This document shows, one piece after another, positions 53,546 through 61,081 of a stretch of DNA of 64,000 bases. Origin of the DNA: CAYFXE01 sp964347035 (GTDB taxonomy: Bacteria; Acidobacteriota; Aminicenantia; Aminicenantales; Aminicenantaceae). A program made the position numbers and the translations under genes. Within the stretch, counting starts at the first letter, position 1. Each line of letters begins with the position of its first letter. The notes beneath the pieces were generated by a model. The model had not been told where the DNA came from. It did no database searches and saw only the letters and a list, made by a program, of their open reading frames with translations. The stretch is taken from positions 27,290 to 91,289 of the forward strand of contig CAYFXE010000005.1 of NCBI GenBank assembly GCA_964347035.1. The letters are read 5' to 3'.

Positions 53546-54100
53546 TTAATGAATTGCTTTTGGTAATTTTTTATCTTCTGGCGGTTGTGGTGGAGTAATT
53601 GTAAAGCCGAGTTGCTGCAACACCTGAAGCACATTGAAATAAACCCATTCCTCCACTATCTTTTCCTCATCCACTCGGTCGATGGCGACTCCTGAAAACT
53701 GAACCTTATTCCCTGTTGCAAAGACGTCACCAAGGGGTGTATGAAAAGGACCTGTATTGGTTGCCGTGAATGTCCACACCCAGACAATCTTGTCACCTTT
53801 AACAATCGTCTCATCAATTGTGGCATGTAAATCAGGGAAAGCTTTATGTGTATATGAATAATACTCTTTCAAAGTATCTAGACCGATGATGTCTTCAGGA
53901 GAGCTGCAATCATGCACTAATACATTTGGGGCATAAATCTCATCAAGCAAGGCCAGGTCGACCTCATTCCTGGCTTTTACATAAATGTCGCCAAGGGCTT
54001 TCGCTTTTTCTTCAGTGATTCCCTCTTCCTCCTGTTGCTGGCAGCCAAAAGTAAAACAAAGCAGGATGACCAAAGGAATGATTGTGAGTAGTTTTTTCAT
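53546..54100 (-). CDS. SnoaL/ester-cyclase-like lipoprotein
   Basis: 184 aa from the ATG at 54100, preceded by GGAGGGG. Signal MKKLLTIIPLVILLCFTFGC with lipidated Cys20. Residues 35-165 are a SnoaL-like (NTF2) domain: APNVLVHDCSSPEDIIGLD, KAFPDLHATIDETIVKGDKI, and VQFSGVAIDRVDEEKIVEEW. The signal peptide is nearly identical to that of the lipoprotein at 60543. Ligand or enzyme activity unknown; ester cyclases act on polyketides, but this exported group is different. Confidence 0.8.
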   Translation of the reverse strand: MKKLLTIIPLVILLCFTFGCQQQEEEGITEEKAKALGDIYVKARNEVDLALLDEIYAPNVLVHDCSSPEDIIGLDTLKEYYSYTHKAFPDLHATIDETIVKGDKIVWVWTFTATNTGPFHTPLGDVFATGNKVQFSGVAIDRVDEEKIVEEWVYFNVLQVLQQLGFTITPPQPPEDKKLPKAIH

Positions 54101-54117
54101 TTTACCCCTCCTTTTAC

Positions 54118-54639
54118 TTAATGAGAAATCCTCTTGAATTTTTTCAACCGAACTTGACAATCTGAGCATTTAAAAAACCCTTCACGGTATTGAGCTTTGC
54201 ATTTAGGACAATAACTAGTGGCGTCACTTTCTTTATTCGGGATGTCTTGAGGAGTTTTTAACTTCATTCTCCTCCAACATCTGAGATAAAGTATGCCACT
54301 GACGAGGAATGGTGCGCCAGTAACCAGGGTTATCCAATAAGCTTCGGGTTTGTTAGTCAGCATGAACACAACTATTGCTACTAATCCTACGATAGTGAGC
54401 ATAAGTCCGCCTATCGCTTCCCGCCACCAGGCGATGATAACACTAATCAACGTTACTAACAAAAGAGCCGAAAGAAATATACCCTCATCTGTGTGTGATG
54501 GAGCCTGGTAGGATGTGGTGTCTGTGGCGTAGCCAATCGCTAATAACACCCAAATCGATATAAAAAAAGTACTTATTCCCCTGGCATAATTTCGCATATA
54601 CCATGTATCGTAATCGGTCTCTTTATTTATTTTTGTCAT
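54118..54639 (-). CDS. Membrane protein with C-terminal zinc ribbon
   Basis: 173 aa. Four membrane helices (about 20-40, 55-70, 75-92, 100-118) are followed by a cytoplasmic zinc ribbon CPKCKAQYREGFFKCSDC. Such small proteins (zinc ribbon plus helices) are common but not characterised. It precedes the ester-cyclase-like gene by 17 bases and is probably co-transcribed. Confidence 0.7.
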   Translation of the reverse strand: MTKINKETDYDTWYMRNYARGISTFFISIWVLLAIGYATDTTSYQAPSHTDEGIFLSALLLVTLISVIIAWWREAIGGLMLTIVGLVAIVVFMLTNKPEAYWITLVTGAPFLVSGILYLRCWRRMKLKTPQDIPNKESDATSYCPKCKAQYREGFFKCSDCQVRLKKFKRISH

Positions 54640-54745
54640 GATTATTCCCCCTCAAATGCCTTAGCAACAAAATAACAGGGAATGTAAAATGAGTCAAATT
54701 ATATAACTCGATTGTGGCAGGTATACTTATTTTCGCCCTTCCTCG

Positions 54746-54868
54746 TTATTGTATCTTCAGCCCAGCCAACTTCTTCCTCACATCCTCAACCTCGGCGAGG
54801 CCAGGATCAGCGTCCTTCCAGAGGTCGAGGAATTTCTCGTAATGCTCTAGGGCTTTGCCTTTTTTAAC
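54746..54868 (-). pseudogene. Remnant of a TPR-kinase C-terminus
   Basis: Codons read KKGKALEHYEKFLDLWKDAD then PGLAEVEDVRKKLAGLK and stop; an in-frame TAA lies immediately upstream. The intact kinase at 61082 ends KAIEHYSKFLSLWKDADPGI and onward, nearly the same. This is a truncated relic with no start codon of its own. Confidence 0.75.
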
Positions 54869-54933
54869 TTATCTATGTTTTATAATTATAATACGAAATG
54901 TTTCTCTCTAAATTATACTGTTTCTGAATGAAC

Positions 54934-55269
54934 CTATTTTTTTTGATCTCTATTCTTTTCCAACTGTTTATAACGAGGATCATTTCGAAGCTCAGAAAGA
55001 TCTAGGTCTGTCTGAATTTCTTTTAATGAGCCACCATATTCAATATAGTCTTCTAAAGCTTGAATAGCCTGATCGCGTTTATTTGATAGTTCATAAACTC
55101 TAATAGCAGGACTAAGAATATATGGATTATTTGGCAACAGTTCTTGAGCACTGGCAATCTCAGTTAGAGCATTTTTATGGTCTCCGGATCTCATATAATA
55201 TAAAGCTAACCTTGATCGACTGTTCATATCCTTTGGATGTTTCGTTTCAGCTAAATTCGGACCACTCAT
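54934..55269 (-). CDS. TPR-containing protein, probably truncated
   Basis: 111 aa with two or three TPR-like helix pairs (SRLALYYMRSGDHKNALTEI, LLPNNPYILSPAIRVYELSN, RDQAIQALEDYIEYGG) and the end DLSELRNDPRYKQL, which is typical of the C-terminus of large TPR regulators. No signal peptide. Together with the remnant just downstream it suggests that a larger TPR gene decayed here; it may still be translated. Confidence 0.5.
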   Translation of the reverse strand: MSGPNLAETKHPKDMNSRSRLALYYMRSGDHKNALTEIASAQELLPNNPYILSPAIRVYELSNKRDQAIQALEDYIEYGGSLKEIQTDLDLSELRNDPRYKQLEKNRDQKK

Positions 55270-55414
55270 GATATTTCTTAAGCGAGGAACATGCCTATCT
55301 GATACTTCTTCTATTTATTATATTTTTGTATAAGGCTAGTTTGTAAAAGTCAAAATTTGGTTAAAGTGTGGATAATAAACATGATACTGGGCAATAGGGA
55401 AATGTATAAAACCC

Positions 55415-55433
55415 CCTTAGAATCGCTCTAAGG
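55415..55433. terminator. Perfect 7-bp hairpin
   Basis: CCTTAGA / TCTAAGG with a 5-base loop. On the minus strand it is followed by GGGGGTTTTAT, a weak terminator arrangement about 190 bases after the AhpD-like gene. Confidence 0.35.
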
Positions 55434-55508
55434 CTTAAAAATGGGCTTTATATACCCGGAATCTAAGTACTACTAGCTCAGTAGATCATTCAATGATCCT
55501 GGCTTTAT

Positions 55509-55553
55509 TCCCCCCGGATTGAGGTAGTTCAGGAAACTAAACTGGGTTGAGAG
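55509..55553. repeat. About 45-bp direct repeat, copy 1
   Basis: CGGATTGAGGTAGTTCAGG and the following AAACTAAACTGGGTTG recur at 56308-56350 with three or four differences. The unit contains the small inverted pair TAGTT/AACTA. It fills part of the 350-base gap downstream of the AhpD-like gene; no gene is seen in the rest. Confidence 0.65.
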
Positions 55554-55619
55554 AGAATTTTAGATCGGTTTTGCTACCTTCTATTTACTGGAAATTCTCT
55601 ATTATCACTTTTTCTTGGC

Positions 55620-56108
55620 TTATTCCTTAGCTTTACTTTGCTTTTTAATATGCGCCAGTATCCCGTCCCATTCTTTTTTGAATTCCTCAAGAGAAACATC
55701 AGTACCATTCAAAATGGTGCTCCAGTGGCGTGTATTGGCAGCACTTGCAACGGCTTGCTGAATCTCTTCATCGGTGGCGCCAAGCATTTTTGCCTTCGTG
55801 GTATGTGCATAGACGCAATAATCGCATGGAATCTGGGATGCTACTCCGAGTGAGATGAGTTCTGAATATTTCGCTGGAATAGCTGATTCTGGACTTTGCG
55901 TAGCTTTAAACCATTCCCATGCGCCAGCACGCAAATAGCTAGGCAAGACCTTAAACATAATCGGAATCGTGCCAAGGATTTTTGTCATCTCAGCCTCAGC
56001 TTTTTTAGAGGCGTTTTCGTTCTCCTCGGTGAGGAGAGGCATAGACAAGACAAAAGCAGCAATTACTATTGCCATTGTCCATCTGACTAGCTTAGTTGTT
56101 TTGTTCAT
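55620..56108 (-). CDS. Exported carboxymuconolactone decarboxylase/AhpD-like protein
   Basis: 162 aa from the ATG at 56108 (AGGAGA upstream). A signal-like hydrophobic N-terminus (WTMAIVIAAFVLSMPLL) precedes an AhpD fold: ELISLGVASQIPCDYCVYAH gives the redox CxxC and the His, then ATDEEIQQAVASAANTRHW. Family members are peroxidase-linked reductases or decarboxylases; an exported copy suggests a periplasmic thiol role. Confidence 0.82.
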   Translation of the reverse strand: MNKTTKLVRWTMAIVIAAFVLSMPLLTEENENASKKAEAEMTKILGTIPIMFKVLPSYLRAGAWEWFKATQSPESAIPAKYSELISLGVASQIPCDYCVYAHTTKAKMLGATDEEIQQAVASAANTRHWSTILNGTDVSLEEFKKEWDGILAHIKKQSKAKE

Positions 56109-56307
56109 TAAAATTCTCCTTTTAGATTCTCTCTTTTTAATCAATTTATGTTAATGCCAATTTTAATTCATCAATAATTTGATGTCAAAAAAGTCTATCA
56201 AAGGATAATATAAATGTCAAGTTTTCCAATAAAATTTATATATTTAGTAAAATTTAGAATAAGTGCTTTTTTAAGGAAGCCATAAATATCTCATCGGGTA
56301 TGTATTA

Positions 56308-56350
56308 TTCCCCGGATTGAGGTAGTCCAGGAAACTGAATTGGGTTGGGA
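56308..56350. repeat. About 45-bp direct repeat, copy 2
   Basis: Second copy of the unit at 55509-55553, again just downstream of a minus-strand gene (the barrel at 56411). The position after gene ends suggests a 3' element or duplicated intergenic segment. The 302-base gap holds nothing else that I can name. Confidence 0.65.
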
Positions 56351-56410
56351 TTCATTTTAAAACGAGATTTCAGGGATTGCAGCTTTATTGATAATCAGGA
56401 GCTGGAACCT

Positions 56411-56977
56411 TTAAAAGAAAATTGATAAACCGACGAAAACATTATTATCAGTTCGGTCTACTTTATCAGTCCATGTCCCCCAGATACTAGTTTTTGTTTC
56501 TTCTCCTGAGTATTTGGTAAATCGATATTCAATCCTTAGTGCGGCCGTGTTCCCAACAAGATATTTTATCCCTGCTCCAAAGTTAAACGCAGTCACTCCC
56601 ATATCATAGTCCCACACGGCATCAAAAAATCTCGTTCCATTACCATAACCTGCACCTCCGAGAAGAAAAGCAATGATATTCTCTGAAGCTTTGAAATTAT
56701 AGGAAACATTAGCCAAGATAATGTATCCTGTTTCATCACTTTCCTCAGGTATTGTCAGTATCAGTTCTGGTTCGATTTCCAGTCCTTTGAAAATAAAGAA
56801 TCCAAGCCTTATTGGTAAATTTATCAGAGTCTCTGTCTCTCCATCATCTTTAACATTCCACATTGAGGCTGATGTAGAAAATTCGAATTTCTTTTCCTGA
56901 ATTGGTTGTGCAAACATACCTGTGACAAATATAAGTGATAGTAATGTTACCACTAAGATTCCAAAATACTTTTTCAT
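56411..56977 (-). CDS. Outer-membrane beta-barrel protein
   Basis: 188 aa with signal peptide MKKYFGILVVTLLSLIFVTG ending at MFAQ. AAGGAGG precedes the ATG. Alternating strands (LGFFIFKGLEIEPELILTIP, IILANVSYNFKAS, TAALRIEYRFTKYSGEE) and the terminal NVFVGLSIFF (final Phe) fit an OmpA-like 8-strand barrel. Not closely related to the tandem barrels at 31.9-33.2 kb. Confidence 0.8.
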   Translation of the reverse strand: MKKYFGILVVTLLSLIFVTGMFAQPIQEKKFEFSTSASMWNVKDDGETETLINLPIRLGFFIFKGLEIEPELILTIPEESDETGYIILANVSYNFKASENIIAFLLGGAGYGNGTRFFDAVWDYDMGVTAFNFGAGIKYLVGNTAALRIEYRFTKYSGEETKTSIWGTWTDKVDRTDNNVFVGLSIFF

Positions 56978-57353
56978 TTTATCCTCCTTTTGCTTAATAA
57001 GTATGTTTTGATCTATGAATATTGCCCTTTAATTTGGGCAGAATATTTCGATATAAACAATTTAAAAATAATTGATCTTTTTCCCCTCCTTTTGCCTAAG
57101 GGTGAGCATAATTTATCAGTAATATTATTACTTGTCAAATATCTTTGATGATAATGAGAATTCCCCTTTTCCTCATTCGTCTATCCTATGAGGCGATACT
57201 TCGTGCTTCGTGGTCAATACGTCATTTACACTTCGAGGGCCTGGGGTGCCTGGGCTCCAATCGCCTAAGCTAGATCCATGATATCCTCCTCGGATAGGGA
57301 GGATTGAATCAGGGCATTGACTCCATTTTTTGGATGTGATATCCATCTTAGCT
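56978..57353. other. Gene-free region
   Basis: AT-rich 375 bases between divergent genes. A 7-bp hairpin (ATCCTCC/GGAGGAT, 57283-57304) is the only structure I see. No clear promoter pair could be assigned. Confidence 0.4.
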
Positions 57354-58757
57354 GTGAAGAGAACAGGGAATTTTTCGTATTACTTGATAATCCTAACCTG
57401 TGGGGCACTGATGATAATCGGGGGAATCGCCTGCAGGAAGATCGATCCTGAACCGCCGGCAAAAACAGTTCAGAGAGGTGAAATCCAGAACAAAATATCT
57501 GATATCAACCTTCCCTTGGTATATCAAGTCAGCGATCTGGAAGAGCTCGTCAACGAAAAAATCAAGGGTGTGATCTACAAGGATGAAAGATTTGACAACA
57601 ACAATAAAGACAAAGTCAAACTGAACGTGAGGAGGTCGGGAAAGATATTCGTGGCTGTCATGGGCCACGACGTCTTCTACAATGTCCCCCTTTCCGTGAA
57701 GACAGAATTTAAAAAGGGAATCCTGCCCGTGGTCAAGACAGATTTCACCTTAAGGGTAAAGTTCCTCAGCCGTTTCACCCTCAACAAGGAATGGAAGCTC
57801 AAAAGCAGGACATCTTTTTTGGCCTTGGACTGGATAAAAAAACCTAAGATCAATATTGCTGTGGCTTCTATCGGCATCACCGGCATCGTCGAAAAGGCCA
57901 TCCGGAGCCGCATTAGTCATCTGACTGCGATTATCGATAGATATGTTCCCGAACGATTGGACGTGAAAAAAGAAATTGCCAAAGTCTGGACAGGAATCCA
58001 AAGGCCTATATTGATCAACAGTCGAGAAAAGAAAGTCTGGTTGAAAATCGATCCTCAGAGCATCTCCGCCGGCAAATTCACAGGCAAAAATCGCACTATC
58101 TATCTCAAACTGAGGATTTACTCCTACCTGAGGACGCTGACCGGCACTGATCCCGAATACGAAATCAACGAGGAACTGCCACCGCTCCAGGAGGAGACCG
58201 ACGGTGTGGAGGGATTCAATATCTTCGTCTTGGCCAAAATCAAGTATGATGACTTGAACGACGTGCTGGAGAAAAATTTGAAGGGCCGTGAATTTAAAAT
58301 CAAGGGCCGAACGGTCAAGGTCAGGGAAGCCAAAGTCTACGGCAGTGAGGGGTTCCTGATCCTCCAGATAGATATGGAAGGAACCGCCAAGGGGAAAGTC
58401 TATTTTCGGGGACGGCCTCGCTATGACACGGCTGCCGAAGCCTTTACCGTCGACGATTTTGATTTCGATCTCAAAACCAAGACCATCCTAGTCAAGGCCG
58501 CGAATTGGCTTCTTCATGGCGACATTCAAGAACAGATCCACGAAAAACTCTGGTTCCCGATGGAAAACAGCATCAAGACTCTTCCCAGCTTGATCCATAG
58601 AGCCATCGAGGGAGGGAAACTCGGAGAAAAGATCACCCTCTCCTTTGAAGAATTGGATGTCCGTCCCGAGACCATCCTGGTCTCTTTCGGGGATATTCAA
58701 GCATTGATCGCAGCTCGGGGTAAAGCTATGCTTCAACTTGAAGCATTCGTGAAATAG
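57354..58757 (+). CDS. DUF4403-family lipoprotein
   Basis: About 467 aa. The frame has no ATG before the signal; GTG at 57354 gives KRTGNFSYYLIILTCGALMI followed by the lipobox GIAC, so I use it (TTG 57330 and GTG 57336 are alternatives). The mature protein matches DUF4403: INLPLVYQVSDLEELVNEKI at the start, repeated long basic strands, VWTGIQRPILI in the middle, and LSFEELDVRPETILVSF near the end. A lipid-transfer-like role has been suggested for similar folds but is not shown. Confidence 0.8.
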   Translation: MKRTGNFSYYLIILTCGALMIIGGIACRKIDPEPPAKTVQRGEIQNKISDINLPLVYQVSDLEELVNEKIKGVIYKDERFDNNNKDKVKLNVRRSGKIFVAVMGHDVFYNVPLSVKTEFKKGILPVVKTDFTLRVKFLSRFTLNKEWKLKSRTSFLALDWIKKPKINIAVASIGITGIVEKAIRSRISHLTAIIDRYVPERLDVKKEIAKVWTGIQRPILINSREKKVWLKIDPQSISAGKFTGKNRTIYLKLRIYSYLRTLTGTDPEYEINEELPPLQEETDGVEGFNIFVLAKIKYDDLNDVLEKNLKGREFKIKGRTVKVREAKVYGSEGFLILQIDMEGTAKGKVYFRGRPRYDTAAEAFTVDDFDFDLKTKTILVKAANWLLHGDIQEQIHEKLWFPMENSIKTLPSLIHRAIEGGKLGEKITLSFEELDVRPETILVSFGDIQALIAARGKAMLQLEAFVK

Positions 58758-58857
58758 ACCTTTTATGGTGCGATTGACTCATGGTTCTTATATTATTTCC
58801 CCCTTTTTTAACAGATTTTCCAGTGTCGTATTTTTCTTTCCTAGATCAATGAATGGA

Positions 58858-59397
58858 TTATTCTCTCTCCTTCGGCTTAAGCTCCATGCCGAGTTGCCTC
58901 ATTAAGCCCAGCTCATCAATTTCTTTCCTTTGCTCGACAACTTTTCCATTTTCAATGCGGCTTATTGAAATTCCACCATGTTCATACTTATTCCCAGTAG
59001 CAGGGATGCCTTGAAATTCTCCTTCATGAGTGCCTGTGACGATAAACCTGACTATAACTCTGTCCCCTTCAGCTATCAATTCTTCAATACTGAAAGTAAT
59101 ATCAGGAAAAGCATTATGAAGCATCTTTCCAATTTCTATTACTTCTTCTTGGGATCGAGGTTTGGTACTTCCTGATGGCAAGTAGTAAGCATAGTCAGGA
59201 GCTACCACCTCCTTAAAAGCCTCAAAGTCTCCTTTGCTCCACGCTTCCCACATACGATTTTCAATAGCCTTATTCTGAGCCTCAATCTCCGCCTGGGCTC
59301 TGAACTCTTCAAGCTCTGCCATCGCTGCCTTGTCCTGGCAGCCAAGCATAAAGCATAAAATCAGAGCCAAGGGTAGAATCATGCAAAGTTTTTTCAA
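58858..59397 (-). CDS. SnoaL/ester-cyclase-like lipoprotein
   Basis: 179 aa, TTG start at 59397 with AAGGACGG upstream; the paralogue at 59959 has ATG at the same place. Signal MKKLCMILPLALILCFMLGC, then CQDKAAMAELEEF. The NTF2-like domain includes APDYAYYLPSGSTKPRS, NAFPDITFSIEELIAEGDRV, THEGEFQGIPATG. It ends RQLGMELKPKERE. Last gene of an operon running from the kinase at 64000. Confidence 0.85.
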   Translation of the reverse strand: MKKLCMILPLALILCFMLGCQDKAAMAELEEFRAQAEIEAQNKAIENRMWEAWSKGDFEAFKEVVAPDYAYYLPSGSTKPRSQEEVIEIGKMLHNAFPDITFSIEELIAEGDRVIVRFIVTGTHEGEFQGIPATGNKYEHGGISISRIENGKVVEQRKEIDELGLMRQLGMELKPKERE

Positions 59398-59408
59398 TTA
59401 ATCCGTCC

Positions 59409-59933
59409 TTACATTTTTTTCCAAGTCCCTTCAAATCTCACTCTATAGTTTTTGCCATCGACAGAAACCTCATGTGCTGTCTTTGTTTCATTCTCAGAGA
59501 TAAATTTCCATGTGATTCTTGCCAAAGTTATTCTTCCTCGAGAATGAATTTTGCCATTAAATACGAGAGTTTTGGAATCTTTCCAGTTGCCCTGGTATTC
59601 TGAAGGCTGTGTCAGCAAGTTATCGAACCAAAAGAAATTGTATTTACCCTCTTCATTGTCCCACGTTATAAAACCGTATCCTGAGAACATCCCCTCGCCT
59701 GTACTCCACATCAGCCATGTTTTACCCATTACCCATTTACAAGTATGCTCTCCTTTTGTTTCTATTGTAGGCATTTCTTCACCAGGATAAACCTTCCCCT
59801 TAGTTTGCCATTTGCCGACAAAGACATTCAGTTTTTCAAACTCTTCAGTCCTCTGCCTGGTTACTGGTTGAGCGAAAACAGTTAGAGTGGAAAAAATCAA
59901 TAATATACTAATCAAAATAATGGTTCGCTTCAT
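59409..59933 (-). CDS. DUF1579-family secreted protein
   Basis: 174 aa with signal peptide MKRTIILISILLIFSTLTVF. The mature protein matches DUF1579: FEKLNVFVGKWQTKGKVYPG, GKTWLMWSTGEGMFSGYGFI, YNFFWFDN and WKDSKTLVFNG. Proteins of this type are beta-barrel, lipocalin-like folds of unknown function. It sits between two ester-cyclase-like genes, 12 and 26 bases away. Confidence 0.85.
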   Translation of the reverse strand: MKRTIILISILLIFSTLTVFAQPVTRQRTEEFEKLNVFVGKWQTKGKVYPGEEMPTIETKGEHTCKWVMGKTWLMWSTGEGMFSGYGFITWDNEEGKYNFFWFDNLLTQPSEYQGNWKDSKTLVFNGKIHSRGRITLARITWKFISENETKTAHEVSVDGKNYRVRFEGTWKKM

Positions 59934-59958
59934 TTCATTTCCTCTTTTTATGAAGAAT

Positions 59959-60510
59959 CTACTTCTCCCCCTCCTTCGGCTTAAGCTCCATGCCGAGTTG
60001 CATTGTCAAGCTGAATAGAGAATCCCAATCTATCCAATCTTCCTGTATCTTGCCTTCCTCAACTCTGAACATATATAAAACAGGAAATGACAGTTGCTTA
60101 CCAGTCGCTGACACTCCCATAAATTCACCTTTATGTGTTGCCTGGCATGTACATCTAACACTAACCATATTCCCATCAGCAATGATTTCTTCAATATTGT
60201 GCTTCATTTCTCCAAATGTTTCAAAAGCAAATGTAATATGTTCTTTTACTGCATCAATACCTTGTTTCTCAGAAGTTGCTGAGTGGGCTATACAATCAGG
60301 AGCATAAATTTCATCCACCAGAGCAAATATTGATTCAACATCCCCCTTGTCAACCTCCTCAAAATAACGCCTTACAATCTTCTTATTCTGCTCCTCAATG
60401 TCTTCCTGGGTTTTGAACTCTTCCAATTCTGCCATCGCTTCCTTGTCCTGGCAACTCACCATAAAGCATAGAATCAGAGCCAAGGGTAGAATCATGCAAA
60501 GTTTTTTCAT
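59959..60510 (-). CDS. SnoaL/ester-cyclase-like lipoprotein
   Basis: 183 aa. Signal MKKLCMILPLALILCFMVSC then CQDKEAMAELEEF and the end MQLGMELKPKEGEK are almost the same as in the gene at 58858, but the middle is quite different (YFEEVDKGDVESIFALVDEI, FGEMKHNIEEIIADGNMVSV, THKGEFMGVSATGKQLSFPV). This mosaic points to recombination at the ends. Likely function as for the other family members; not known. Confidence 0.85.
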   Translation of the reverse strand: MKKLCMILPLALILCFMVSCQDKEAMAELEEFKTQEDIEEQNKKIVRRYFEEVDKGDVESIFALVDEIYAPDCIAHSATSEKQGIDAVKEHITFAFETFGEMKHNIEEIIADGNMVSVRCTCQATHKGEFMGVSATGKQLSFPVLYMFRVEEGKIQEDWIDWDSLFSLTMQLGMELKPKEGEK

Positions 60511-60542
60511 CTTTCATTCCTTTTTTCGTTATTAAGTAAAGA

Positions 60543-61043
60543 TTATTTCTCCTCTACCTTGGTTGTTTTAGTCTTATTGGCGCTTAAAGCCACAACCTTC
60601 CATTCACCATTAATCTTTTCCCATACAGCTAACCACTTTACTTCAACTTCAATACGACCTTCTGATTCTTCCCATAAATTTCGATTCCATCCAAGAGCCC
60701 ATGCCATATCTCCAGCCTCTGAGATTACAATTTTCTTTAATCCACCTTCTGTATCAACTACATCGGGAAGCCAACTGTTGTAATAATCTCGGATAGCTTC
60801 TAAGCCTTCAAATGGAGGTTCGTCTTCATCCAGAATGATAGCATTTTCAGCATAGACATTTAATACAGCATCAACATCTTTTTGTCTTTTTGCTTCAAAA
60901 GCCTTTTGTGCCATTTCTCTAATTGCTTGCTTTTCAGCCTCAACATCTACCACAGCTTCCTTAGCTAACTCTTCACCCTGCTGGCAGCTAAAAGTAAAAC
61001 AAAGCAGAATGACCAACGGAATGATTGTGAATAGTTTTTTCAT
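60543..61043 (-). CDS. SnoaL/DUF4440-like lipoprotein
   Basis: 166 aa. Signal MKKLFTIIPLVILLCFTFSC shared with the gene at 53546. The NTF2-like domain: AIREMAQKAFEAKRQKDVDA, VYAENAIILDEDEPPFEGLE, AWALGWNRNLWEESEG and VKWLAVWEKINGEWKVVALS, typical of the SgcJ/DUF4440 branch. It starts 39 bases after the kinase stop, so it may be transcribed with it. Confidence 0.83.
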   Translation of the reverse strand: MKKLFTIIPLVILLCFTFSCQQGEELAKEAVVDVEAEKQAIREMAQKAFEAKRQKDVDAVLNVYAENAIILDEDEPPFEGLEAIRDYYNSWLPDVVDTEGGLKKIVISEAGDMAWALGWNRNLWEESEGRIEVEVKWLAVWEKINGEWKVVALSANKTKTTKVEEK

Positions 61044-61081
61044 GTTTCCCTCCTCTTTCTATTTAAATCGGCGATTAAAGC

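Noticed and set aside
57265..57462. Minus-strand frame ending SSLSEEDIMDLA
   Set aside because: The end looks protein-like, but the frame overlaps the signal peptide of the DUF4403 gene and has no support upstream; possibly a relic, not strong enough to list.
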